In this document: in pieces, positions 44,145 through 53,610 of the stretch | Layout: each line of letters opens with the position of its first letter | Position numbering within the stretch: position 1 is the stretch's first letter | Source of the DNA: JAZKFT01 sp965246935 | GTDB lineage: Bacteria > Bacteroidota > Bacteroidia > Chitinophagales > Chitinophagaceae | NCBI GenBank assembly: GCA_965246935.1 | Contig: CBDFGC010000038.1 | Span: forward strand, 62,001-126,000 | Length of the DNA: 64,000 nucleotides | Direction of reading: 5' to 3' | Notes under the pieces: generated by a model | Told to the model about the DNA's origin: nothing | Database searches by the model: none | Seen by the model: only the letters and a program-made list of their open reading frames with translations | Position numbers and translations under genes: made by a program

Positions 44145-44999
44145 ATGAAATCTGTTTTAAAGATGCTGCCGGTATTACTGGCTATTACAGCATTTACTTC
44201 GTGTGCCAACTATGGCAAAAAAGTGAAAATTGATGGTACCAAAGGCGAAGTGTATTACAAGGGCGAAGGGGTAACTGAAAGCGATGCCAAAAAGCTGGGG
44301 GAATTCCTGAAAACGGAAGGATTCTTTACGAATACTAAAGAAGCCTCTGTACAAATCAGTAAAGTAGGGGAACGTTATCTTGTACGCTTTGTGTACGACA
44401 AATCGGTTTATGATAAAATGCCTGAAGCGGAATCGCTATTTAAACAATTTACCAATCAGATTTCTACCGGCGTATTTAACAACGCTAAGGTGGATATTGC
44501 ATTAGCAGATGACCAAATGAAGGATTTTAAAACCATTCCTTATGACGAAACAGCTGCAAAAACAGAAAATAAAACACCGGACACTAATAATACGGGTGTA
44601 GCAGGTAATGAAAACAATGGAAATAGCGGGCCCGGCAGCGATGCAGGCAATACCGGCACAGTTGGCGGCCTGAGTGATTATGACCACGACGTAGCCGGTG
44701 GCGTTAATTTTTACTGGAAAGGAATTTCGGACAGTGAATCTAAAACCATTGCCGATTACATCGTAAAAAACGGAGCCTTTTATACCACTAAGGGCAATGT
44801 AAATATCATCATGGATAAAGCAGGCGACAAATACACGATTAAATTTCCGGTAGCAGATGAGTATTTGAAAGATGAATCTATTTTACAGGAGTTAAAAACG
44901 GTTTCGCAGCAAATTAAAGACAATGTATTTGCCAATGCTTCTTACTCTTTCATTATGACAGATACTAAATTGAACAACATCCGCTCCTGGGATTATTGA
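44145..44999 (+). CDS. lipoprotein with an internal duplication
   Basis: 284 aa. Lipobox AFTSCANYG puts the lipidated Cys near residue 20. Two copies of a domain of about 95 residues (about 35-130 and 185-284) each run VYYKGEGVTESDAKKLGEFL / FYWKGISDSESKTIADYIV, then a GFFTNTK/GAFYTTK turn and a VFNNAKVDIAL/VFANASYSFIM end. A Gly/Asn/Thr-rich linker (about 135-180) joins them. Family unknown to me; periplasmic. A strong hairpin follows at 45032. Confidence 0.75.
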   Translation: MKSVLKMLPVLLAITAFTSCANYGKKVKIDGTKGEVYYKGEGVTESDAKKLGEFLKTEGFFTNTKEASVQISKVGERYLVRFVYDKSVYDKMPEAESLFKQFTNQISTGVFNNAKVDIALADDQMKDFKTIPYDETAAKTENKTPDTNNTGVAGNENNGNSGPGSDAGNTGTVGGLSDYDHDVAGGVNFYWKGISDSESKTIADYIVKNGAFYTTKGNVNIIMDKAGDKYTIKFPVADEYLKDESILQELKTVSQQIKDNVFANASYSFIMTDTKLNNIRSWDY

Positions 45000-45031
45000 G
45001 TTACCGTTCACCTTTTTATATTTTTATTACT

Positions 45032-45079
45032 AAAACGCTTATACTTTATTTGCCCTGGCAAATAAAGTATAAGCGTTTT
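45032..45079 (+). terminator. long perfect terminator hairpin
   Basis: A 23-bp perfect stem (45032-45054 with 45057-45079) closes on a 2-nt loop; arms begin AAAACGCTTATACTTTATTT. A/T-rich outer ends allow function in both directions. It lies 33 nt after the lipoprotein stop. Confidence 0.85.
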
Positions 45080-45139
45080 AAATTTATAATGGATGGGTTA
45101 CCAATACTTCTCTACTTTTAAGCCTTACCTTTTTCCGCT

Positions 45140-46615
45140 ATGCAAACCGCCTCTAAAAAAGTAATTACCGGCTGGGCTATGTTCGACTGGGCCAACAGTG
45201 TGTACAACCTCGTAATTACCACCACCTTTTTTCCTATTTATTTTACTACGGTGGCAAAAAACGGTACCGGTGCAGACAGCGATATTATTCCGTTCCTGGG
45301 AATGAAGCTTTTGAATTCATCAGTGTACGAATATTCACTGGCTGCCGCTTACCTGCTCACTGCATTAGCTTATCCCATTCTTACTTCTGTGGCCGATACC
45401 CGTGGTAATAAGAAAAATTTTATGCGGTTTTTTTCTTCTATGGGTGCTTTCGGCTGTGCCATGCTTTTCCTTTTTAGAGGTATGGATACCTTATGGATAG
45501 GCATTGTGGCTTTTATGATGGCGGCTATAGGCTATGTGGGTAGCCTTGTATTTTACAATGCTTACCTGCCTGAAATAGCCGCCCCTGAAGACCGTGACCG
45601 TGTTAGCGCTAAAGGGTTTTCCTATGGGTATATCGGCAGCGTAATTATGCAGTTGATTGGTTTTGGGCTGGTGCTGGCCATGCCCGATAGCACCATGCCA
45701 ATACGTATTACCTTTTTATTGGTTGGGTTATGGTGGTTTGGCTTTGCGCAGATCACATTTGCCAGGCTGCCTAAAATAAACAGGCAGGAGTTACTTAAGG
45801 TAAATGTGTTTAAAGAAGGTTTTAAGGAAACAGGCAGGATTTATAAAGAGGTAAGCCGCATGCCGGTATTAAAACGGTACCTGCGGGGGTTTTTCTTTTA
45901 TAGTATGGGTGTACAAACAGTAATGCTGGCGTCTGCCATTGTTGGTAGCAAACTGCTGGGCCTGCCGGAAATTAAACTGATTGTAGCCATAGTAGGTATA
46001 CAGTTAGTAGCAATTCCGGGTGCTATTTTTATCAGCCGCTTATCGGAAAAGTTTGGAAATTTTAAAACCTTGATGTGTGTAATTCTGGTGTGGATAGGCG
46101 TATGCTTTGCCGGTTATAAAACGGCTGGAATGGCCGAACCATTAAAACCTTATCACAACCAGGTAAATGCGCTCAAAGAAGCAAGGGCAACGTTGAAAGA
46201 TGCGAACGGGTCTGCTGCTGAAATTAAAAGGCTGGATGGGGAAATAGCAGCTACCATTAAAAGTTTTGAGCCACAGCAAGCGCCTGTAGAATATGCTTTT
46301 TATGCGCTGGCCGTTGCAGTAGGCCTGGTGATGGGCGGTATTCAATCGCTTAGCCGCAGCACCTATTCCAAGCTAATGCCCGAAACAAAAAACACCGCTT
46401 CTTTTTTTAGTTATTACGATCTTACAGAAAAATTTGCCATTGTAATAGGCATGTTTGCTTTTGGATTAATTAGCGAAAAACTGGGAATGAAATATTCTGT
46501 ATTGTCACTAACAATCTTTTTTGTTATAGGCCTGCTATGGCTATATGCTGCCTTATTGAAACAAAAGGCCGAAAGTAAAAAGGCTATGCTTATAGTAAAC
46601 GAAATATCTGTTTAA
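45140..46615 (+). CDS. MFS transporter, Atg22/UMF1-like
   Basis: 491 aa with 12 predicted helices. The N-terminal MFDWANSVYNLVITTTFFPIYF is the signature of the Atg22/UMF1 branch of the major facilitator superfamily; YLPEIAAPEDRDRVSAKGFSYGYIGS follows in the third or fourth helix. A soluble helical stretch of about 45 residues (LKPYHNQVNALKEARATLKD..) interrupts between helices 9 and 10. Substrate unknown; some relatives export amino acids. Confidence 0.88.
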   Translation: MQTASKKVITGWAMFDWANSVYNLVITTTFFPIYFTTVAKNGTGADSDIIPFLGMKLLNSSVYEYSLAAAYLLTALAYPILTSVADTRGNKKNFMRFFSSMGAFGCAMLFLFRGMDTLWIGIVAFMMAAIGYVGSLVFYNAYLPEIAAPEDRDRVSAKGFSYGYIGSVIMQLIGFGLVLAMPDSTMPIRITFLLVGLWWFGFAQITFARLPKINRQELLKVNVFKEGFKETGRIYKEVSRMPVLKRYLRGFFFYSMGVQTVMLASAIVGSKLLGLPEIKLIVAIVGIQLVAIPGAIFISRLSEKFGNFKTLMCVILVWIGVCFAGYKTAGMAEPLKPYHNQVNALKEARATLKDANGSAAEIKRLDGEIAATIKSFEPQQAPVEYAFYALAVAVGLVMGGIQSLSRSTYSKLMPETKNTASFFSYYDLTEKFAIVIGMFAFGLISEKLGMKYSVLSLTIFFVIGLLWLYAALLKQKAESKKAMLIVNEISV

Positions 46616-46761
46616 AGATGCAATCAGCGGGATTAGTTACAATGATTTCCACAACTGATACAGATGTTTGGTGTTTTTGAACGCTTTTGACAAGCAATAA
46701 ATGTATTACCAGGTGAAATTAAGTGGCGTAAAAAGAATAGACCACCTGAATCTTTTAGTAA

Positions 46762-47655
46762 ATGAAACTCTACACGATCCATACCGGTAACTTTAAATTA
46801 GATGGTGGTGCTATGTTTGGCGTGGTACCTAAGAGCATCTGGAACAAACTGAACCCTGCCGATGAAAATAATTTATGCAACTGGGCAATGCGCTGCCTGC
46901 TGGTACAGGATGGGGAACGGCTGATATTAATAGATAATGGCTTAGGTGATAAACAGGATGCAAAGTTTTTCAGCCACTATTACCTCAATGGAACTGATAC
47001 ATTGGAGAAAAGCCTTACTGCTCATGGCTTTGCACCGGATGACATTACCGACGTAATCCTGACGCACCTGCACTTCGACCATTGCGGAGGCTCTGTGCTT
47101 CGTAAAGGAGATAAGCTGGTTACGGCTTTTCCAAATGCCACTTACTGGAGCAATGAACGGCATTGGAACTGGGCAGTTCATCCGAATGAAAGAGAAAAAG
47201 CGTCTTTTCTACAAGAAAATATTTTACCCATTCAGGAAAGCGGTCAATTGCAATTTATTAAACATCCATATTTTAATTCCGAATCAGACAGCGAATGGAA
47301 AGAATACCCACCCGGAATTGTTACAGGCCGGTTTTCTGAAAATATTGCTGTGCTATTTGTAAACGGGCACACGCAGGCGATGATGTTGCCCGCAATTAAA
47401 TACGGCGATAAAACCATTGTATTTGCCGCCGATTTAATACCTGCTGTGGCCCATATTCCGCTGCCGTATGTAATGGCCTACGATATGTTTCCGCAAACGA
47501 CACTTGAAGAAAAAAAGCAGTTTTTAGAAGAAGCGGTTACCAACAATTATATTCTGTTTTTTGAACACGACCTGAACATTGAATGCTGCAGCCTGCAACG
47601 AACAGAAAAGGGAATCCGGGTAAAGGAAACGTTTAAGCTGGAGGAAGTCGGGTAA
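46762..47655 (+). CDS. metallo-beta-lactamase-fold hydrolase
   Basis: 297 aa. The metal site motif TDVILTHLHFDHCGGSV (HxHxDH) is preceded by LIDNGLG and followed by NGHTQAMMLP and VFAADLIPAVAHI, giving the remaining His/Asp ligands of the family. Soluble, no signal peptide. The family includes lactonases and other hydrolases; the substrate here is not deducible. The DNA after its stop is a tandem repeat. Confidence 0.88.
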   Translation: MKLYTIHTGNFKLDGGAMFGVVPKSIWNKLNPADENNLCNWAMRCLLVQDGERLILIDNGLGDKQDAKFFSHYYLNGTDTLEKSLTAHGFAPDDITDVILTHLHFDHCGGSVLRKGDKLVTAFPNATYWSNERHWNWAVHPNEREKASFLQENILPIQESGQLQFIKHPYFNSESDSEWKEYPPGIVTGRFSENIAVLFVNGHTQAMMLPAIKYGDKTIVFAADLIPAVAHIPLPYVMAYDMFPQTTLEEKKQFLEEAVTNNYILFFEHDLNIECCSLQRTEKGIRVKETFKLEEVG

Positions 47656-47663
47656 AAAGACCA

Positions 47664-47727
47664 AAAGTCCGAAAGACAGAAAGTCCGGAAAACCGAAAGT
47701 CCGGAAGACAGAAAGTCCGGAAGACAG
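47664..47727. repeat. 4 x 16-bp tandem repeat
   Basis: Four consecutive 16-nt units of the type AAAGTCCGGAAGACAG (47664-47679, 47680-47695, 47696-47711, 47712-47727), the last two identical. Immediately downstream of the MBL hydrolase. Confidence 0.8.
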
Positions 47728-48075
47728 AAATTTACAAACAGGTCGGCACTGCTTAGTCAGGGGCTTCGTATTAAAGCAATATGATAGCGATGCCGACCTT
47801 GAAAGCAGGGCAACCATTAAAAAATGAGTATATAAAAAAGGCTGAATGATTGCTACCGGCAATTATTTACAAACGCCGGGAATAGTTCCACAGTTATTTT
47901 TATTTGAACGGTGCCAATCCCGGACAACGGGACAGGCTGCCACTAAAGATGATTTCTTGCTGAATTGCCGGGCCCATAAAAAAACAGATCAGATAATGCC
48001 ACCCGTGATAAATAACTAAACAAATACGCAACCGAAGAAATCACAAATCTTAAATCCCAATTCACAAATAGTGTA
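47728..48075. other. gene-free convergent spacer
   Basis: No gene or terminator could be supported. It contains scattered short matches to intergenic repeat text (for example CGGACAACGGGACAGGCTGCC at about 47922) and no strong hairpin. Confidence 0.4.
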
Positions 48076-48873
48076 TTACCGGATACTAATGAGCGATGTA
48101 AGCGGATACCTTAAATTCTGGTACATCATCATATCTACTTTTACGCTGCCAACGCTGATACCGCTTTCAATTCGAATGGGCAGGCGGTTGCCATCATCGC
48201 TTATCCAAACGGTCATTTTTTCGCCGCCCTCAAACATACTGCTGGTAAGCAACAGCGGTTTAATTTTCAGGCATTTGAATTTTCCGTATTTCGATTTAAT
48301 GGTTTCCCTGCCCAAATAGCGGATATATACCCGGTGTATTTCATTGTCCAGAAAAATATCGAACGGAATGGTATCATTTGGTTTATACTTATCGAAATCA
48401 AGATTGCGGGCATAGTACACCTGGCTCATTACATCATGTATGCAGGCCGGCACCTTAAAGCTTTTACCATCTGCTGTATGGGCCGTGTTGTCTTTTTTAT
48501 TAAAAGTAACAAGTTCCGTTTTTTTATACTTTCCTTCATCCACATCCCGCACAAATTTTAGCGGCTGCATCGTATTTGTGTCCACATAACTTTGGTAACG
48601 GTCCCTTACTTTGTAAATGAAGTCATAATTTGACAGTGACGTACCGGTGCCATCAAAATGCCATACCGGCTTATTATCCAGCCGCTCCTGTGTAACAATG
48701 AACCTTGCTGTACCGGCATGTACCCAAATGCCGGCAAAAGTGTAAAACACGTAAAAGGAAACATTTTCGCCATTTTTGAAACAGGTATTTTTTCCTTCGC
48801 AAAATCCCTGACTGTGTGCCTGGCCCGTATGGATCAGAAAAAGTGCTATCAGTGCAACCAAAAAGTTTTTCAT
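48076..48873 (-). CDS. exported DUF3108 protein
   Basis: 265 aa with signal peptide MKNFLVALIALFLIHTGQAHS. The mature part has the DUF3108 pattern: GENVSFYVFYTFAGIWVHAG, then YKVRDRYQSYVDTNTMQPLKF, and MTVWISDDGNRLPIRIES near the end. Periplasmic or outer-membrane-associated; function unknown, structurally thought to be a lipocalin-like barrel. The downstream neighbour on the plus strand runs toward it. Confidence 0.85.
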   Translation of the reverse strand: MKNFLVALIALFLIHTGQAHSQGFCEGKNTCFKNGENVSFYVFYTFAGIWVHAGTARFIVTQERLDNKPVWHFDGTGTSLSNYDFIYKVRDRYQSYVDTNTMQPLKFVRDVDEGKYKKTELVTFNKKDNTAHTADGKSFKVPACIHDVMSQVYYARNLDFDKYKPNDTIPFDIFLDNEIHRVYIRYLGRETIKSKYGKFKCLKIKPLLLTSSMFEGGEKMTVWISDDGNRLPIRIESGISVGSVKVDMMMYQNLRYPLTSLISIR

Positions 48874-48917
48874 TAAAAATTATTATTTATGCCGATTCGG
48901 AAAATAGCAACAAGAAA

Positions 48918-49925
48918 CTACCGGACAGCCTTTGAGCCATTTATACGAAATAACTTAACGTTTAGCATCAGCAAACTTCCGAGTATAGCAGGTAAAATAA
49001 TGTTAATAAGCCATATGCAGCCGGTTGTTGCCAGTATGCCTACCTGGTTAGTGCTAAAAAGCATGAATAAAGCAATACTGGCTTTACCCCGGATGCCCAG
49101 CTCCGCTATGCCGGGCATAGGTATAATAGCCAGTATTAAAAACATAACACTCACCGCACAGCAACCCTGCCATACCAGCATTTGCACATCAAATAAATTA
49201 AATAACAACAGGTACTGCGTTGTAAATACACTAAAGCGGATCAGTGACAGCAATAAAATATATAGCAACTCCCGTATTGTAAAATGATCCAGTTGGGCGA
49301 TGTAATACCGGTATTTCTGTAGCACCGGCAACCGCTCGGCCACCCTTGCCAGCCAGCTAATTCTAAAAAAGAATAGCAGTAACGTTATTAAAACAGCGGC
49401 TGTTCCAAACAATAAACCGTTAAGCCAATATAAGGAAATACCAGGTAACGCAACCGTACTGGTAAGCTGATGGTAAAGGATAACCATACCAATTATGCCG
49501 GTAGTAAGGGTGATGATTAACTGGCTGAGGCTGCCCACAATGGTTAGGGTTGCTGCCTGTATGCGCTTCCCTTCCCTAATATAAAACACACGGCCAATAA
49601 ATTCGCCCATGCGGTTGGGTGTGATCATGGTAAAAGCAACACCGCTCAATACGCTGATGAATGACCGTAGAAAAGAGATACGTTGTAAATGCCGTAACAG
49701 CAATTGCCATTTTTTTGCTTCAATGCCCCAGTTAACCAGCAGTAATGCAATGGTTACATACAGCATCCAGGCATGTGGGCCGGTTAGCGATTGGCGGATA
49801 ATCATCCATTTTTGCTGCCAGTCCTGCTGCTGCCGCACCTGCCGGTAAATGCTGAACGCCAACACGGCAAACAGTACAGGCCCTACAAAATAATTAAGAA
49901 AAAAACGAAGCTTTTTAGGGGGCAA
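48918..49925 (-). CDS. lysylphosphatidylglycerol synthetase-type (UPF0104) membrane protein
   Basis: 335 aa with about eight transmembrane helices. SGVAFTMITPNRMGEFIGRVFYI is the characteristic cytosolic loop of the AglD/MprF-flippase-type family (UPF0104). Members are believed to move lipids or lipid-linked substrates across the inner membrane. Ends 44 bp before the DUF3108 gene starts, so the two are probably co-transcribed. Confidence 0.85.
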   Translation of the reverse strand: MPPKKLRFFLNYFVGPVLFAVLAFSIYRQVRQQQDWQQKWMIIRQSLTGPHAWMLYVTIALLLVNWGIEAKKWQLLLRHLQRISFLRSFISVLSGVAFTMITPNRMGEFIGRVFYIREGKRIQAATLTIVGSLSQLIITLTTGIIGMVILYHQLTSTVALPGISLYWLNGLLFGTAAVLITLLLFFFRISWLARVAERLPVLQKYRYYIAQLDHFTIRELLYILLLSLIRFSVFTTQYLLLFNLFDVQMLVWQGCCAVSVMFLILAIIPMPGIAELGIRGKASIALFMLFSTNQVGILATTGCIWLINIILPAILGSLLMLNVKLFRINGSKAVR

Positions 49926-50471
49926 TGAGCGTCAGTAGTTTTTGGATTCTCAGAAAAGCGGCAAGGTAACAATTTTGCCAATAGGCAATTTTGCAGATGG
50001 GCAATAAACAAGTAGCTCAATGGCTCAATCCGTATAGCGGCGGACAAATGGTCAATGGGCAAATGTGACAACCTGCCTGCCGGCAGGCAGGTTAGCAAAT
50101 CTGCAAAATGAAATACAATGTAGCAATGGGGCAGCCTTGCAAGAAAAAGCGGATCAAGTGTATATCGGGAAAGCAAGCATAACCCCTTACACTAAAAAAT
50201 GTAAGGCGGTAAGGCAGAAATTAGCCATTGATTTTGAGCTTGTGATACAGGATAAATAAGTTGAATTTATGCTTTTAATGATCAACAATAGCGAACAAAA
50301 ACGAAATGATTAAACCCGTTTCAAAAAATTTGCTTCAATTTCGTTCACTGGAAAGCAAATCAACAACAGCAAATAGCAGTCATTTAAAAAAGGTAAATAG
50401 CAGTAAACAAACGATGAATTACAGTAATCTATTCACGATTGACGATTCACCATTCACGAATTAAATCCCTC
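49926..50471. other. repeat-rich spacer upstream of ruvC
   Basis: No intact gene. It contains low-complexity text built on CAAATGTG/CAATTTTGC, a perfect 24-bp palindrome at 50070-50093 (core CTGCCTGCCGGCAGGCAG), and from about 50130 to 50259 a frame ending LQEKADQVYIGKASITPYTK.. and LAIDFELVIQDK, which reads like a C-terminal gene remnant. ATTCACGATTGACGATTCAC at about 50431-50450 recurs inverted after ruvC. Confidence 0.45.
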
Positions 50472-51053
50472 ATGTCCATTATATTAGGAATAGACCCCGG
50501 TACAGTTGTAATGGGCTATGCTTTGCTAAAGGTTCACGAAAATAAAATGTCGTTGTTGCACATGGATGTGCTGAAAATGAGTTGCGGGCAGGATACCTAT
50601 GAGCGGTTGGAGCAAATTCATGATACCATTAGTAAAGTAATTATGAAATATAGCCCAACGGATTTTGCGATTGAGGCCCCCTTTTTTGGAAAGAATGTAC
50701 AAAGCATGCTCAAGTTAGGCCGGGCGCAGGGCGTTGCTATTGCGGTAGCTATGACACACCATTTACCGGTAACGGAATATAGCCCCCGTAAAATAAAACA
50801 GAGTGTAACCGGGAACGGCAATGCTGCCAAAGAGCAGGTTTGGAAAATGATGGAACTTACGCTGAAGCTGGAAGAAACACCCCGCTACCTGGATGCTTCG
50901 GATGCATTGGCTGTAGCTATGTGCCATTATTATCAGCAACACAGTTTTGTAGCCGAAGGAGGTAACAAAAAAGCAAAAGGATGGGCCGATTTTTTGCAGC
51001 AGCATCCCGGCAGGGCGGTAACACCGTCGTCAATTGTGAATCGTCAATCGTGA
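50472..51053 (+). CDS. ruvC: Holliday junction endonuclease RuvC
   Basis: 193 aa from the ATG at 50472, which puts MSIILGIDPGTVVMGYALL at the N-terminus as in all RuvC proteins (the frame opens at 50439). Resolves Holliday junctions with RuvAB. Catalytic acids are visible: Asp in GIDPG, Glu in DFAIEAPFF, and the pair in YLDASDALAVA. The last ten residues (TPSSIVNRQS) are encoded by a dispersed intergenic repeat, so the native C-terminus has been altered. Confidence 0.95.
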   Translation: MSIILGIDPGTVVMGYALLKVHENKMSLLHMDVLKMSCGQDTYERLEQIHDTISKVIMKYSPTDFAIEAPFFGKNVQSMLKLGRAQGVAIAVAMTHHLPVTEYSPRKIKQSVTGNGNAAKEQVWKMMELTLKLEETPRYLDASDALAVAMCHYYQQHSFVAEGGNKKAKGWADFLQQHPGRAVTPSSIVNRQS

Positions 51054-51309
51054 ATGGATTGCTGAGATTCAACCTTTATTTACTCCTATTTATCTTTACT
51101 GATTTTATAGGACGTTGCCCTATGCTCATTGATAGTCGTCCATCCAGGGCTTTGCTTTTGTGGATTGTATTTCATTTATACACATTTGCCCAACTTGTCC
51201 TATTCGTCCGGGGTTGTCTATTTGTATTCATTGAGCTATTTGCACATTTGCTAATTTGCACATTTGCATCTTCCCATACATTTGCCACTAACCTGAAAGT
51301 GAACGTTAC

Positions 51310-52581
51310 ATGATTGATGTGATTCTTGGCCTCCAGTGGGGCGACGAAGGCAAAGGGAAGATTGTTGATTATTTTGCACCACAGTATGATATTATTGCCC
51401 GTTTTCAGGGTGGCCCCAATGCCGGCCATACACTGTATGTAAAAGGCGAAAAGATAGTTCTGCATCAGATTCCTTCGGGCGTATTTCACCCACACACGGT
51501 CAACCTTATTGGCAGCGGCGTGGTACTGGATGCGGTTACCCTAAAAAAGGAATGCGATAAAGTGGCTGCTTTTGGAGTAGATGTAAAAAAGAACCTGTTC
51601 ATCTCGGAGCGTACCCACCTGATACTGCCAACTCACCGGGCACTGGACAAAGCCAGTGAAAGCCAGAAAGGCGATAGCAAAATAGGCTCTACTTTAAAAG
51701 GGATTGGCCCGGCCTATATGGATAAAACCGGCCGCAACGGCCTGCGGGTAGGCGATATTTTAGATAAAAGCTTTACGACGAATTATATCCGGCTACGGCT
51801 GAAGCACCAGAAGCTATTAGATAATTTTAATTTTTCGGAAGACATCAGTGCCTGGGAAGAAGAGTTTTTTGATGGAATTGATTTTTTGAAAAGCCTGAAT
51901 ATTGTAAACGGTGAGTATTTCCTGAACAACAAAATAAGTGAAGGCAGCCGTGTACTGGCAGAAGGGGCACAGGGCAGTATGCTGGATATTGATTTTGGTA
52001 CTTTCCCGTTCGTAACCAGCAGCAGTACCATTACGGCAGGTGTATGTAGTGGTTTAGGCGTAGCACCGCAAAAAATTAAAGACGTGCTGGGGGTAGCTAA
52101 GGCTTATTGTACCAGGGTAGGCAGCGGCCCTTTTCCTACCGAACTGGAAAATGAAACCGGCGAAGCCCTCCGCAAGGCTGGTGCCGAGTTTGGTGCTACT
52201 ACCGGCAGGCCCCGCCGTTGCGGCTGGATGGACCTGGTAGCCCTAAAGTTTGCCTGTATGATTAATGGCGTAACCAAATTAATTATTACCAAAGCCGATA
52301 TCCTGGACGAATTTTCGCCGCTGCAGGCAGGTATTGCCTATACGGTGAATGGAAAAGAGTCGGCAGAGGTTTCTTTTCAGATGACACGAACGCCTGTGCA
52401 GCCGGTATATAAAAGTTTTGACGGCTGGAACGTAAAAACATCCGAAATCAGTTCGTCCGGGTCATTGCCACAAGCCATGAAAACGTATTTTGAATTCATC
52501 AAACAATTTACGGGTGTACCGGTTTCATATGTTAGCAATGGGCCCGGCCGGGAACAAATTATTGCTTTAGAGACTGTTTAA
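51310..52581 (+). CDS. purA: adenylosuccinate synthetase (housekeeping)
   Basis: 423 aa. First committed step from IMP to AMP: IMP + Asp + GTP. All family motifs are intact: LQWGDEGKGKIVDYF, NAGHTLYVKG, IGSTLKGIGPAY, AEGAQGSMLDIDFGTFP, TRVGSGPFPTE, the aspartate loop GATTGRPRRCGW and the guanine site ITKADILD. This provides the contrast for the divergent paralogue at 282-1472. The upstream 256 bp are low-complexity repeat text (TTTGCACATTTGC type). Confidence 0.97.
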   Translation: MIDVILGLQWGDEGKGKIVDYFAPQYDIIARFQGGPNAGHTLYVKGEKIVLHQIPSGVFHPHTVNLIGSGVVLDAVTLKKECDKVAAFGVDVKKNLFISERTHLILPTHRALDKASESQKGDSKIGSTLKGIGPAYMDKTGRNGLRVGDILDKSFTTNYIRLRLKHQKLLDNFNFSEDISAWEEEFFDGIDFLKSLNIVNGEYFLNNKISEGSRVLAEGAQGSMLDIDFGTFPFVTSSSTITAGVCSGLGVAPQKIKDVLGVAKAYCTRVGSGPFPTELENETGEALRKAGAEFGATTGRPRRCGWMDLVALKFACMINGVTKLIITKADILDEFSPLQAGIAYTVNGKESAEVSFQMTRTPVQPVYKSFDGWNVKTSEISSSGSLPQAMKTYFEFIKQFTGVPVSYVSNGPGREQIIALETV

Positions 52582-52812
52582 ATTTATTTGATACTTTATA
52601 GGCAGTTGATTTTTGAGCGAAATCCCGGATGTCCGGGACAGCCATAGCTGGCAGACGGCAAAAAATCCAGCGTAGTTGCTGCCAGAAAGCGGCACAGATT
52701 ATTTATAAAAATAATTGTAGACAGTCTCTTAAAAAAAGCTTCCATTTTTTTGCATTTTTTTTTGGCGGTATGAAAAACGGGTTGAAATTTACACTGATAA
52801 TATTCTTTCTTT

Positions 52813-53373
52813 ATGGCAGTTAAAAAAGATACGGGCAAAGCAACGCCCACTCCGAAACCAACAGGCAGCAAAGCCGGAAAAACCGTTTCTAAATCTAAAA
52901 AAGAGGTAGAAGAGAACGACGATGATATAGAAGACGATGATGATAAGCCATCTGCATCAAAAGGAAAAGCTGCATCCAAAACAGCCACCAAAAAAGCGAA
53001 GAAAAAAGACGATGATGAGGATGACGATGATTTGGATGAGGATGACGATTTAGATGATGTACCTCCAGCAAAAGGAAAAGCTGCATCTAAAAAAGCGCCG
53101 GCCGCTAAAGGGAAAAAAGCAAAAGATGAGGACGACGATGATGACGACGATGACGTAGATGACGATGAGGCGGACAAAGAAAGTGATGACGATGAATGGG
53201 ATCCGGATTTTGATGAGTTTGATCTGCCAAAATCCAGTGTCAAAAAATCAGTTGGCGGCACTGGTAAAAAAGAGGCAGACGATGATGAGGATTTTAAAAT
53301 AGATGACGAATTCAGCGACTTGTTTGGCGACCCCAAAGGTGGTAATGATTACGATGACGATGATGACTTCTGA
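52813..53373 (+). CDS. low-complexity protein of alternating Lys/Ala-rich and Asp/Glu-rich blocks
   Basis: 186 aa, no hydrophobic core. Basic segments (KGKAASKTATKKAKKK, KGKAASKKAPAAKGKKAK) alternate with acidic runs such as EDDDDDDDDVDDDEAD; a conserved-looking WDPDFDEFDLP follows near residue 135 and the tail ends in YDDDDDF. The basic blocks resemble histone H1-like Hc1 tails, the acidic ones nucleic-acid-mimic or chaperone tails. Probably disordered and cytosolic; role unknown. The long open frame on the complementary strand (Ser-rich) is a by-product. Confidence 0.65.
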   Translation: MAVKKDTGKATPTPKPTGSKAGKTVSKSKKEVEENDDDIEDDDDKPSASKGKAASKTATKKAKKKDDDEDDDDLDEDDDLDDVPPAKGKAASKKAPAAKGKKAKDEDDDDDDDDVDDDEADKESDDDEWDPDFDEFDLPKSSVKKSVGGTGKKEADDDEDFKIDDEFSDLFGDPKGGNDYDDDDDF

Positions 53374-53610
53374 CAGGGATAATGTCTTAAAATGGGATAG
53401 GATGGGATGATTGGGATAATACATGGTATAAATACAGATACGGTGGTGAGTTGGAAACTCTAACAGGATAAGATTTGCCATTTTTTTGAACCGGAATGCT
53501 TGAAATGATTACATGTTCAGGTAGCAACACCAGTATTTTATTCACAGTATTTTACTATAAATTACTCTCCATTCCAAAATAGCACGGTTTTCTATTTGCA
53601 CATTTGCTAA

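Noticed and set aside
47664..47727. CRISPR array
   Set aside because: Units are contiguous 16-mers without spacers and no cas genes are nearby.
52596..53336. Long Ser-rich open frame on the minus strand
   Set aside because: It is the complement of the Lys/Asp-rich gene at 52813; GAT/GAC repeats read as ATC/GTC and TCA/TCG codons, giving Ser runs. No start context or family.
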